A program made the position numbers and the translations under genes. A DNA stretch of 64,000 nt, from positions 41,239,909 through 41,303,908 of the forward strand of contig OY755045.1 of assembly GCA_963576565.1 (NCBI GenBank), written 5' to 3'. How positions within the stretch are numbered: the first letter of the stretch is position 1; each line of letters starts with the position of its first letter. Under the pieces are notes generated by a model, which was given only the letters and a program-made list of their open reading frames with translations, made no database searches and was not told where the DNA came from. Positions 40,528-51,477 of the stretch are shown here, piece by piece. This stretch comes from Aspidapion aeneum. Taxonomy: Eukaryota; Arthropoda; Insecta; Coleoptera; Brentidae.

Positions 40528-43500
40528 ATGATTAACCTCGGACCAGAACCCACATTTGTAAAGTGCCCTACTTGTCAAGCTCGTGTAGTGACAGACATTA
40601 AGACCAAAGTTTCCACCAAAACGCACTTGTTTGCATTACTATTCTGCTGTATTGGGTAAGTATCTGATTAACCGTGCCTTGGCCGTTATGATATTGTTAT
40701 GCGTCCTTCATATCAGCATGATTATTACTATATGTAAGATAGGAACAACTGCATATCTATAAAATATATAGTATGTAAAAAAAAGGATAGAAGTTTACAT
40801 GTGGTAACGTCCATTGTTTCAGGATAGCCAGACTCACAGTCAATACCTGTCCTATGTGCTCTCCGGCAAAGTAGGGGAAGGGAATTTCTGACACCGATTG
40901 TTTTCCCTAGCGCGGCGATCTTTCCTTTCGACAGTTTGTAAAGAAAATCGATCGAGGGTAGTTGTATATAAAATATCGGAAATTTAAACTACTTATAACT
41001 ACGTAACATATAATCCTTTTTTTCAAGCTTGTTCTTTTTATAATATTTAACGTCGTGTCTAAAATGTATGGCTTTCCTAGCATAACAAATAAGACAAGGG
41101 TCTGTTTTAAAAGCAAACTCTTTCATATCGATTTAACGGCTCTGTGCTAAACAGTATCCGAGCCTGTTATAAAATTCAGTTCGGACATTACTTAGCATTT
41201 CAGGTGTCAGTGGTTGTAGAGTGGTGATTATTATTGCCCGAAGTTCATTCAAAGTGGTAGAGGAAAGGTGCCTATTATCGCATAGGTTCCTAATATCGAA
41301 TAGTCAAGTATTTCCTAAGCTAGTGGTCCGATCTACCTGCGTGTGCATGTACCGATGCTACACCAAGCTGTACAAATTCTACATAAATTACAGATTTCCG
41401 CGGCAAGTTTTTATTTTATTTGCTGTTCAGTTGTTTACGTGAAATCATAATGCACGAAAGTTTTACCGCTGCTGATTATAGGCAATCTATTCTTAGAAGG
41501 TAAGACAAATTATTAATTTGATATACATCATTTGATTAAGCATTTTGTAAGGTTTTATTTGATGTATAATTTATTAGGTTTAGTGCAGTTTTGTCTTTTC
41601 GAGAAGGTTTATCCCAATTTTGTTTTTAGTTTTAAGCGTTGACAAATTATTCTTGTATTGCAAAAATATTATGCAAGTGTATGGTTTTAACTGATTAAAA
41701 AGTATAATAAAAAAGCTCTAACTTTACTATGGGTTCCAAATATCGGATATTTGCAATATTGGGACTACCTCGTATCCGATATTAGGACACCATTTTTAAA
41801 ATAGTGATTTTTGTATTCCAAAATATTTTTTTATCTGTCTTAGAAAAAAATTAAGTTTGACATTAGGCATTTCAGAATATTGAAAAATATAGGTTACGTA
41901 ATTGTTTGCCAACACGTACTTCTGATATATAGCTGAAAAATGTTTTTTATAGGCAAAATAAAAAAGTATTTGATAATAGGCGCCTTTCCTCTATCTCTTA
42001 AATGACCATGCGTATAAATTTCGCATTTTGCATAGCCCCATAAAAAAAATCATTGGGTGCCAAATCTGGTGATCTCGGAGGCCAGCTTGTAATAAGCCGC
42101 CTTGGAAACGTTTTATTTAAAAACAGTCTCACAAGCAAAGTGTCATGAACTGAACAACCATCTTGCATAAACCAAATTTGGTTAAAATCAATATTCGGCA
42201 GCTGTCGAATCGCAGCAATGATATTGTCCTGCAACACAGCGAAATAATTTATCCATATAAATTATCATTGATGAAAGAAGGACCAATATGATATTGTCAC
42301 CCAACAGGGGTGTAGATTAAAACTGTTTGGTTTTCACTCTCTCCAACGTCGATCACGAGGATACGAATGATCCCCGTCTGGAACACGTCCTGATAGTAAC
42401 AAGTGTTCCATGCCAATCCACGACCGGACCGGTTTCGACCTTTTGGGCCATCCTCAGGTGAATGTAGGCGATAGCTCCGTGTAGAGCATACGTTGTGTGA
42501 AACCACTAGAAACAACTACTCCGAGGGAAAATACCCCTACCGGCATTGAATTATACTGATGGTTTGAGGCTTTCGTTGGGAACTTGTTAAAACTGTTTGG
42601 TTTTCAATTTCTCCAACGTCGATCACGAGGATACGAATGATCCCCGTCGTGATCGACGTTGGAGAAAGTGAAAACCAAACAGTTTAAACAAGTTCCCAAC
42701 GAAAGCCTCAAACCATCAGTATAATTCAATGCCGGTAGGGGTATTTTCCCTCGGAGTAGTTGTTTCTGGTGGTTTCACACAACGTATGCTCTACACGGAG
42801 CTATCGGCTACATTCACCTGAGGATGGCCCAAAAGGTCGAAACCGGTCCGGTCGTGGATTGATATGGAACACTTGTTCCTGACTATCAGGACGTGTTCCA
42901 GACGGGGATCATTCGTATCCTCGTGATCGACGTTGGAGAAAGTGAAAACCAAACAGTTTTAACAAGTTCCCAACGAAAGCCTCAAACCATCAGTATAATT
43001 CAATGCCGGTAGGGGTATTTTCCCTCGGAGTAGTTGTTTCTGGTGGTTTCACACAGGGGTGTAGATTATATATAGATTATTTTAACAAAAAATAATAAAG
43101 ACCCAAATATGCTATAAGAAAGCGTATTTCAAAACCAACAGATTCAATGAATAGTTAAGTCAAGTTAGCTTTAGGGGCTACGCGACAGGGGCGTAGCCTA
43201 TTTTAATAAAAATAAAAAAGGCGCAAATACCCACTAAGTACAAAATCGTAAAAAACGTTAAATAAATGTTGAAAAAAAAATGTTTTTTTCTAACACAAAT
43301 TTGTGTTAAAATTAAGTCAACTTTTGACATTAAAAAAACATGTAGAAAATCTTAACGAAAATTTCATGTAAAAGCATTACCAAAAATATATTTCTTAAAA
43401 ACCATAATTTCACTAACATTAAAAATAATACCATCAATATATGGTTACTTTTATAATGTTTTTCCTAGATCTCACTTCTAACGTTGAATTTAAGATATTT

Positions 43501-45987
43501 GAAGCTAATAAATGTTTTGTTTTTCAAACATTAAAAAAATATATACTATAGAGGGCGCTCCCATAGTCCCACTACCAGAACGGGCTATTAGGCCAGTCAT
43601 TTAAGACATCTCACATCCCAAACAAGACTGTATCTACGATTTTTTTTATATATTGTTAGGACCCATGAGACTAAGTTATGCCCAATTTTGCAACCATCAA
43701 AAACCTGTGCTACTCCCGTGATACTCAAAAAACCTCAAAATGTTGGTACTTATTTCAGTTTTCTTAAAAAAACTATGTTAAGACAGCATTTTTCGAATTT
43801 AATTATTTTACACTTTTATAAAGTCAACTGAATTTCCTACAATTTAAGCTCAACCCAAATCCTCTAGGCCAATTCCTTATTGAAATACAGCTAATCAAAT
43901 GTCGGCAATTTTTTTGAAAAACTAAAAATTAATGAGTTCGGTCACATTCAAAAGCACGTATCGGCTAAACTAATGGCTCTGGAGAAAATCTTTAATTTGA
44001 TGTAAGAATGAGGCCGCTAGACGTCGTATTTTCCTCAAAAACCAAAATATAGTAAAACATCGAAGTTTGGGGAGTATCTTGAAAACATATTTTATAACGT
44101 CAGAAAACGGGTTATTAAGCTTCTTTTTCACTATGAATATGACGTTAAACTAACATCCAACCTAACGTTATGTTTTTAAATTAAACATTATTTTGACGTT
44201 ATTAAAATGTTTTTGTGTTTAGTGGGTATGGATATAAGAAAGCGATTGTATCACCACAGGCTAAAGGCTGCTTGACATGGTGCATGACGCGCTGCAAATA
44301 TTTGCAAGCAAAAAATTTCGGTCAAATTGTTGCCTGCAAAAAATCTTCTTTTCATTTGACATTGTGCATGGCCATGCATTGATTCCCCAGAATCTAGGTA
44401 AAAATTCCCCAGTTTGCATGCAAGTACAGTTTGCATGCAAAAAAATGGCACCAGACCGATAAAAATGGATTGCCTGCAACAATCAGCTGGGTTTGTACTG
44501 CGCATGCACCTTGACAAAATTTCATGCATTTGCCTGCAAATTTTATTGTCATGCACCATGTCAAGCGGCCTTAATATTTTAAAAGAAGAATTTAATAACG
44601 CAAATATGGATACATTTTTTCCATTCATGAGATGTGGACGGGACAAAATTATATTTTTTTATATTATAACCTGGCTGCAAGTAAAGAAGAAAAGTCTCAT
44701 TAAATATATTAAACTTATTGTAATTTTAACTCTCAACTCATTAACTCTTTACTTACCGTAAAACGAGGATACTTTGCGCCCCCTGGTCCTACTTTGCTCC
44801 ATTGCGAAAAAAAGTTCTTAGATATTCCACATTAAAAATTTGCGCATGCACGACAACGCCACCATGCGTGAATTATCCGTTGCGGATTTGACTTTTCAAA
44901 GACGCAGTAGCCGCTGTTAGTCGCATAGAGAAAATATAATAAAAGAGTGCTTAATTCTATGGATCAAAAACGGCAACAAGTTTACCCTTGGCTACTGGAA
45001 GAATTAAGAATGCGCGTGCGGGCTCGGCGGGCTTTTTAAATGATTTTTTTCTTAGTAAAGGTGCTATTTTTGAGGTCAGGCTAATTTCATGTATGCGAAA
45101 AGAATTTGGATATCAAAAATATATTAATTTTAGTCATGTAAACCTGTAAGATATCCAAACTTTTTCCGCATACATAAAAATTTGCATGACCTCGAAAATG
45201 TAATACTTAAATAAAAAACAATGTTTTTTAAAAAATGTAATATAGAAAAATCTAAAAATATTTAACAAATATAATGTTTTTTCTTAAATGTATAAACTAG
45301 GTATTAATATTACAAAAAACTGTGGATCCAATCCATTTTTTAATAATAAAGGTGGCCACATAATGATGTTATCCCATTGTTGATTGTTGCGTTGGATAAC
45401 TAAAAAGCAAAAAAAATACTCTGCCAATATATGGGCCCCTAAGCTCACACTAGGTACTATAGTTATAGTGTACGTGTGAGCTAATATAACTAAAAACTGA
45501 GATATATTTTATTCAACTCCAGACTAAATTACCTTTTGTTTGATACCACACAAGCCATGTTTTGACTTAAACTCAAATTTTTGAAATCTACCCCCACCCT
45601 TACAATAAAAACAAAAACTAAAATGTATTTTGTTAAACTCCGGATTCAATTACCTTTCGTTTGATATCACACACGCCATATTTTCACTTAAACTCTAATT
45701 TTTAAAATATACCCCCACCCTTTTTTTAAATAAATTAAAATGTATTTTGTTTAACTGCAGACTCAATAACCTTTCGTTTAATATCACACACGCCATATTT
45801 TCACATAAACTCTAATTTTTGAAATTTACCCCCACCCTTTTATTTGGTTTGTGTTCGGTGGATTTTGTTCATTTTTAAATGGGACCATCTCGACCCAAGA
45901 CCCAGCCTAGGCACCAAATTTCATTAAAATCGGCCAAGCGGTTTTTGAGTTATGCGCGTTGGTCGTTACAGACAGACATACAGACAC

Positions 45988-46034
<47 letters not shown>

Positions 46035-46051
46035 TACAGACAGACAGACAT

Positions 46052-46089
<38 letters not shown>

Positions 46090-49000
46090 GGCGCAACAAA
46101 AAAGTTTCAAAATCATCTGAAACGCAAAGATATATAAAAAATTTTGAAATCGGAGCAACTTTTTTTTTCTCGAAAAAATTAGGATCATCATAGCTCACAC
46201 TACTATAGTATAGTATATGTGTGAGCTAAAAAAAGCTGTCAGGGGACTCATAATAGTAGGTATTTTATACAGGTGTTAATAAAGTATGTCGCCAAACTTC
46301 AGAGGATTATCTTGAGTGATTTTAAGAAAAAAAACTTTGTATAACCATGCTTAGTTTTTGAGATATGGGTTATTAAAATATTAGTTTTTTGTTTGCTTTT
46401 TATTTATAACTCGTGTAGTTTTTGAGATATTTAGCTCAAATCTCGAACATGTTGTTGTTGTTTTGTTACAAGGCATACATCATTAAGCATGTCAAATATT
46501 AGGAAAAACTACAGGGTGATATTTTTTCCGCAGTCATGCCTCCTTTTTTCTCCAGAACTTTTTTGCAGTAAGTTATTGGCAGATTTAAAAATGTAAAATG
46601 AATTCCTTGTTTTATTCAGAAATTTTTTGATCTGCAATATTTTTATCTCTAACCATTTTTCAGAAAAAAAAACAAAATAAAATAACTTGTATCTTCAATT
46701 GCTATTTAGAAATTACATAAAACTCATATAAAATTAAAATAATGCAGAGTACAAATTTTCCTTTTTTGTCCTTTTCTTGGAAACAGTTACAAAAAATTAC
46801 AGAAGATCAAAAAGTTTCTGAGGAAAGGTGGCTGTTGCCTCCCCCACCCCAATAAGCCTTCATGTCGACTCTGTCTGAAATATGTGTTTATATGTAATAT
46901 AATTTCAGGGGCTAACCAAATTTTTAAGGGGGAGCTTAGCTCTTGAAGCTCTGCCCTAAGTACACTTTGGGCCTATTCTTAAATTATGTAATTGACCCAC
47001 CTCCACCCTCTGTACAGAATGTTCAAGAAACAAAATACATTAAAAAAAAGTTATGTGTAATACAAGGCCAAACACTGCTACCTCTTTGAGCATTAATTTT
47101 GAACATATAATTATTATGTTAAATGGCATTATGTATTTTAAGAATAGGCCCTAGTATGGGTGTGGAAAGAGACAGAACTTATTAACCAATATTTCTCTAT
47201 TACTTACCTAAATGAAAAAACATTTGCAACCAAGCAGTGTGTACTCAATGTGATTGTAATGATCCATACAAATCCATAATGTCTGTGTACCTAAAAAGTA
47301 AAAGCACTAGCTAGAATTATGTTCAAACACTAAACTAAAAGACTAAGGATTTTTAGACATTTTTTATATATTTCATGAATAAAAAAATTAAATAGGTGAA
47401 GATATGGCATAACTGTGTCTCGGGTCCCCCAAAGACCTATTCTTGGGTGCACTACTGACTAAAATATCTACTAAAACTAAAAATGGAAAATGCCGAAAAG
47501 GCAATACATCAATAATAATAAAATTATATGGACAATGACCCATAAGAAGGTGCGGATCTACGGGAGGGGAAATTCCCCCCCCCCAAAGTCTCAAACTATA
47601 TTAAGTTTTTACATACAGAATACACATCCTGGTCACAATGCAAAACTGTTTTATGCAATATTTATTATGATATCTACCCCCCCTAAATAAAGTTCCTAGA
47701 TCCACCCCTGCCATAACTGAGGGGTGAACAGCTGAACAAAATTTGTACACCATCCTACAGGACTCATTCTATAAATTCTTGGTCCTGTAGTGTATTTTAG
47801 TGTCCTGTGAAGTCCTACACAGTCTTGTTAAAAAAATTTGTATACCTGCTGTGGACAGATGATCACCCCTCCCGAACACACAATGCACCAATACTAAGTT
47901 GACACATTTTATCTAAAACCAATGTATATGTTCAGTGTCAATCTGTATAACAAGTATATAAATCGACCCTAACTTCAATAACATAAATTATCTTTCTTAC
48001 CTTGTCTTAGTCACAAAACAAGACCAGTTTTGTCTGATAACACGCGCTTTAACACAAAACAGATCTCCTTTGTAGTGAAAAAGTTATTTCGTAGCAAAAT
48101 TTTTGCATCCGAAAATTCCAGAAAAACAAACCAAGAATTTGTGGTTAGGTTTGACTCGAATGCGTTTACAATATACTTGTAACTTGCTTTTAAAAATGAT
48201 TTGCAATTTGTAATATGGGTGGAATACCTGTATTATTTATTTAATTTTTTGGTTGCAACTTCTATTAACATTGATTGATGAATGTTACAGATGTTCATAC
48301 CTATGCAACAACGAATAACAGCAATTTTTATTTAAACAGTATAAATACTGAATTAGGGTATAAGTCATTGTTTTATAAAGGAATCAGATTGTATAACAAA
48401 TTACCATTAGACATTAAAAATTGCAAATCAAATAATATGTTTAAGAGAAAAAAAAAGAAGTACTTGTTGCCTAGTCAGCCTCAGTGGCGTATATAGAAAA
48501 AAGTTTCGGGGGGGGGGCAGACCTTATAAAGACGTATTTTATACTATTTTATATTTGTATTTATGAAATATGTGGAAAGTATCTAAAAAAATCTTAGTTT
48601 CGGGGGGGGGCGGGCATATATACGCCACTGGTCAGCCTGATGTTTTATTTTAGTCTCTATATTATTTTTTTGGTGTATTTTAGTATAGTAACCTTTTCTC
48701 ATAAAGAAATATGGTAGCAATGTTTTTTTTAAGGATAGGATTAAAAACATTTTACAGTACAGTGTAAGTACTTGAGAAAGCTGTGTGTTACTAGATTATT
48801 CTTTTAGTAGGTAGGTATAGTTAGTTCTGTTGGGAATGATACAGGAATGCTTGTAATGATTTTTCGGTATTATTAGAGAAATATAGCCAGGCTATAATTG
48901 TGCCAGGCACTATTTTAACACATTTACATTGAAAACTGACAGATAATCGTTCAAAATTCATACCAAAGTCGAATTTAAAACTATCGTCGTTTATTTTCAA

Positions 49001-51477
49001 TTAATAAAAGGCACTATTTATTCCGGTTCATATAGTAAACAGAGACCATGTGTTGAAAGATCACAGCTGATATTACAATGTGAAGGTGTCAAAATTGTGC
49101 CTGGCACAATTATAGCCTGGCTATATTTCAATAATTCTATAATAATACCGAAAAACCATTACAAGCACATTCCTGTATCATTCCCAACAGAACTAACTAT
49201 ACCTATACCACTGATCACCTACCTACTAAAAGAATAATCTAGTAACACACAGCTTTATCAAGTACTTATACTGTACTGTAAAATGTTTTTAATCCTATCC
49301 TAAAAAAAACATTGATGCCATCTTTCTTTATGAGAAAAGGTCACTATACTAAAACACACCAAAAAAATAATATGGAGACTAAAATAAAATATAATATAAT
49401 ATAATGACTAGGCAACAAGTACTTCTTAAGTTTTCTCTTAAACATATTATTTGATTTGCAATTTTTAATGTCTAATGGTAATTTGTTATACAATCTGATT
49501 CCTTTATAAAACAGTGACTTATATCCTAATTCAGTTGAATAAAAATTGCTGTTTTTTAATCTGGCTTTATTTCAATAATTTTTTTTTACGGTGCGCACTC
49601 GCAAGGAGATCCCTATCACGCTCGAGAAGCGGCAAGTGCGCGGAAATGTTGGTGTATATGTTGGTTTTGAAAAGGTTCAGATTGTAACCTGCAGGGAAAA
49701 GTGTCGCAGGAAGCTTATTCCGATGCTGTTCTCCAGAGATATATTATCCATTATGTAATAATAAGAAGTACATAGTTATTAGTATTATAAGTTTGGATTT
49801 GTTTTGTTATAGAAATACTGGTGTATTTATTATTTTATTTATAACATTTAAATGTATTTTTTATATTTATGTTTGTAATTTGAAATAGCATGATTTGCTA
49901 ATAAAGATTTATTCAATTCAATTCAACATAGTAAACCATTTCTAACAACAAATGGCATTAGGAAAATACTAAGCGTTATGTGATAGACAATTTTCTCAAA
50001 GTTTTACGTAATTTATGTACGACCCCAATCGAACAGAATAAAATTAGTTTTAAATACAAATAGAAACATAGTCCGCGATTGCAGCGCTGTGCGCTACTGG
50101 AACTTGTTGGCTGCGCGGCCCTATCTTTTCGGCAGTCTCTTTTTTGTCTCTGGTTAGTCGTTTCGAGTTAATACCAGAGTAAAATGCAGCTTAAAATTCC
50201 TTTAAAATTTGACCTCGAAAAATTTGGTGTCTAGTGCAGTTATCGATTTCTATGCAATAAAAACTTAAAAAACCAATATTTAAAAAAAAATTATTCACCA
50301 TTTTAAATGTTTGGGGACAAGCTAACTAAATATTGGGTGTAGTTTGCGCCAACATAAAACACCAATCTTTTTTTTTCATATTTTATAAAGTGGGGCAAAG
50401 TAACCTCAGATTATGGGAAACTTTGCTCCACTTTTCAAGTTAAAAAATATTTATAATACTAAGTATTTTGTAATAAAAATGTCGATTGTTAATTACCTAT
50501 ACCATGTGTTTTTCATCATTAAAACCAAAAAAACATTTTTTATGGTATAATTTTTGGTGATTTCTTTGAATTATTGAATTGTTCGAATTAACTCAAAAAA
50601 GTGGAGCAAAGTAACCTCGTTTTACGGTACATTAAATTTGAAAAAAATATATTCATGTTGAAAAACCTAACGGCCCCAGCAAACACGGTGACATAGCAGG
50701 GACCTTTTGCATGTCCCTTTTTTCTCTTATCTTTTATTTGAGGCATGCGCAGTTACCTGGTTTGAACCTTATCCTTTACTAAAGGATAGTGTTTGACCTT
50801 AAGCCGGGATCAAACGACTCGTGTACTTGGCGAATAATTGTTACTTGGGTATACTTGCCATGTCGTGTGAGTGGGTTACATGGACAATTATTTGTCACTC
50901 GTTGGTTTTCCATTTGTGGTCGGTAAAAATGGGCCGAGTCAAAGGGCTCACGATTATTCGTACACTTGCCAATACAATACTTGTCTATAGCCGGGATCAA
51001 ACGACTCGTGTACTTGGCGAATAATTGTTACTTGCGTATACTTGCCAAGTACGCAAATAATTGTGTATTTGCCAAGTACACGAGTCGTTTGAGCCCGGCT
51101 TTACTTGTGTTCCATAACGCGGGATACCAGTTTCTTTATTTAGAGACAGTGTTTCCGCGCATATAACGTTGAGTCAAAATGTAATTTAAATTTCAAATAG
51201 TTTTGATACCAGACAATATGACAGGACCAAAAAAAACTATCAAGTTTTTGGCAATGTTTCGGAATATATTTTTTCCTTTTTCAAGTCCTAAAAGGAGAGA
51301 ACAAGGATACGAAATGTTAACAATTAAATTGTAAACCATTTCTATTTAATTTTTAGATTATGGCCTTGTGTCTGCCTGCCATACTTCATAGCTTCCTGCA
51401 AGCGTCGAGGCCATTACTGTCCCGAATGTGGCGCTTACATCGGTTCTTCTTCTAGGACGCGAGTTATTTTAGTATGA
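40528..51477 (+). CDS. Short LITAF-domain paralog (gene C), 10.7 kb intron
   Basis: Exon 1 is 40528-40655 (donor GTAAGT) and exon 2 is 51357-51477 (acceptor TTTTTAG), giving 82 aa. The start is the ATG just after an in-frame TAA (CAA-ACA-TAA-ATG), as in gene B. Zinc ligands are C13-x2-C16 (KCPTCQARVVT) and C64-x2-C67 (HYCPECGAYIG). The hydrophobic core is LFALLFCCIG-LWPCVCLPYF; Phe replaces a Cys that A and B keep in LPYC, but it is not a zinc ligand. The ancestral stop after GIFAE has been lost by a small deletion, adding SSSRTRVILV. No PPPY region. Family role: a membrane-associated zinc domain at endosomes; without the N-terminus it may lack partner binding. Expression is not shown here. 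Confidence 0.62.
40656..41997. other. Intronic DNA of gene C, part 1
   Basis: No supported gene or repeat. The frames at 40907-41116 and 41221-41442 have no recognisable domain. Confidence 0.5.
41998..42303 (-). pseudogene. DDE transposase fragment (mariner-like)
   Basis: The - strand frame reads LQDNIIAAIRQLPNIDFNQI, then WFMQDGCSVHDTLL and ITSWPPRSPDLAPNDFFYG. Q-D-G-x-x-x-H and W-P-P-R-S-P-D-L-x-P-x-D-F-F are the second and third catalytic blocks of the DDE domain in a transposase group common in arthropods. The rest is missing; the Penelope-like insertion begins 16 bp upstream. Confidence 0.8.
42416..42463 (-). ncRNA. Hammerhead-ribozyme-like motif, - strand copy
   Basis: Reads ATTCAC, CTGAGGA, TGGCC-CAAAA-GGTC, GAA, ACCG-GTC-CGGT, C, GTGGAT on the - strand: the same 48 nt as the + strand copy. 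The fold is described at 42812-42859. Confidence 0.6.
42812..42859 (+). ncRNA. Hammerhead-ribozyme-like motif, + strand copy
   Basis: Stem I: ATTCAC (42812-42817) with GTGGAT (42854-42859), six pairs including one wobble. Core CTGAGGA (42818-42824) fits CUGANGA. Stem II: GGCC with GGTC, after one unpaired U. Core GAA (42839-42841). Stem III: ACCG with CGGT around loop GTC. The C at 42853 would be the cleavage-site H17 in a GUC triplet. All core nucleotides of a type I minimal hammerhead are present. The extra U between A9 and stem II is non-standard, so activity is uncertain. Known hosts of such motifs are Penelope-like elements. Confidence 0.6.
43069..44262. other. Intronic DNA of gene C, part 2
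   Basis: A hAT-like CAGGGGCGTAGCC end at 43188; otherwise no gene or repeat recognised. Confidence 0.45.
44264..44573. mobile_element. MITE with AAGGCTGCTTGACATGG ends
   Basis: Left AAGGCTGCTTGACATGGTGC and right (reverse complement) AAGGCCGCTTGACATGGTGC are 25 bp-plus inverted repeats. Internal TTTGCATGC/GCCTGCAAA motifs repeat. TA/TAA borders suggest a Harbinger- or mariner-type MITE. Frames on both strands here (44251-44646) are symmetrical artefacts. Confidence 0.75.
45411..46217 (+). mobile_element. Helentron-like short element, copy 2
   Basis: Begins AAAATACTCTGCCAATATAT, then a CTCACACTA/TAGTGTACGTGTGAG hairpin and three ~120 bp units with TACCCCCACCCTTT. Next come CCAAATTTCATTAAAATCGG and a CAGA array (about 45970-46088). 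It ends with a CTCACACTA...GTGTGAGCTAA hairpin. Same structure as 4063-4808 inverted. Frames over the CAGA array are low-complexity artefacts. Confidence 0.65.
46270..46850. mobile_element. Partial CAGGGTGT element
   Basis: CAGGTGTTAATAAAGTATGT, CGCCAAACTT onward resembles 213-898, including ACTCGTGTAGTTTTTGAGAT and CTACAGGGTGATATTTTTTC. The right terminus is missing. Confidence 0.65.
46851..48273. other. Intronic DNA of gene C, part 3
   Basis: Contains a probable hAT MITE at about 47552-47712 (GTGCGGATCTACGGG at left, CCTAGATCCACCCCTG at right) and a MITE fragment at 47350-47460. No gene supported. Confidence 0.5.
48275..48660 (+). pseudogene. LINE ORF2 C-terminal fragment, left palindrome arm
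   Basis: The frame from 48275 ends LNSINTELGYKSLFYKGIRL, then YNKLPLDIKNCKSNNMFKRK, the usual C-terminal tail of non-LTR retrotransposon ORF2 proteins (GxxLYNxLPxxIK...FKxxLKxYL). No RT domain is left. A hAT MITE at 48482-48630 interrupts it. The same sequence runs inverted at 49395-49560. Confidence 0.75.
48482..48630. mobile_element. hAT-type MITE, 8 bp target duplication
   Basis: CAGTGGCGTATATAG at left, TATATACGCCACTG at right, GTCAGCCT on both sides (48474-48481, 48631-48638). The opposite palindrome arm lacks it, so insertion followed the inverted duplication. Confidence 0.9.
48640..49560. repeat. Large palindrome of LINE 3' ends around a MITE
   Basis: Left arm about 48275-48875, right arm about 49140-49560, near-identical inverses (e.g. 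GTAATGATTTTTCGGTATTA versus TAATACCGAAAAACCATTAC). The MITE at 48876-49139 sits at the centre. Confidence 0.85.
48876..49139. mobile_element. AGCCAGGC MITE, copy 2 (intact)
   Basis: Ends AGAGAAATATAGCCAGGCTA and TAGCCTGGCTATATTTCAAT; inner TIR with GTGCCAGGCAC/GTGCCTGGCAC. Related to 10018-10276 and a fragment at 49558-49580. Confidence 0.8.
49561..50798. other. Intronic DNA of gene C, part 4
   Basis: 49590-49930 ends GCTAATAAAGATTTATTCAA, resembling a LINE 3' UTR tail, but no frame is left. The remainder belongs to the TIR element ending at 50627 or is unrecognised. Confidence 0.45.
50799..51101. mobile_element. MITE with AAGCCGGGATCAAACGACTC ends
   Basis: AAGCCGGGATCAAACGACTC, then GTGTACTTGGCGAATAATTG occurs at 50801 and again at about 50993 (both +), and inverted at 51062-51100. 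This looks like two overlapping copies or a partial internal duplication. TTA/TA borders. Frames at 50779-51166 are artefacts. Confidence 0.8.

Larger units (their letters stand above)
42320..43052. mobile_element. Penelope-like terminal-repeat fragment (inverted plus tandem)
   Basis: Flanked by a 16 bp perfect duplication, ACAGGGGTGTAGATTA (42304-42319, 43053-43068). Inside, a unit containing ACTGTTTGGTTTTCAC, the ribozyme-like block and CCTACCGGCATTGAATTATA occurs on the - strand (42320-42650). It then occurs on the + strand about 1.4 times in tandem (42650-43052), meeting at a CCCCGTCGTGATCGACG joint. Tandem and inverted terminal units with hammerhead motifs are characteristic of Penelope-like retroelements; no RT or GIY-YIG frame is left. 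Confidence 0.65.
44756..50627. mobile_element. TIR pair CCGTAAAACGAGG enclosing a 5.9 kb nest
   Basis: CCGTAAAACGAGGATACTTT at left and (reverse complement) CCGTAAAACGAGGTTACTTT at right, with TA at 44754-44755 and 50628-50629. Inside are a Helentron-like element, a partial CAGGGTGT element, MITEs and a LINE palindrome. The element's own DNA appears to be 44756-45410 and about 49930-50627, where the phrase GGGCAAAGTAACCTC recurs. Two separate same-family ends cannot be excluded. Confidence 0.5.

Noticed and set aside
44251..44646. 131-codon frame on the - strand
   Set aside because: It lies within a MITE with matching inverted ends, and mirror frames occur on the other strand.
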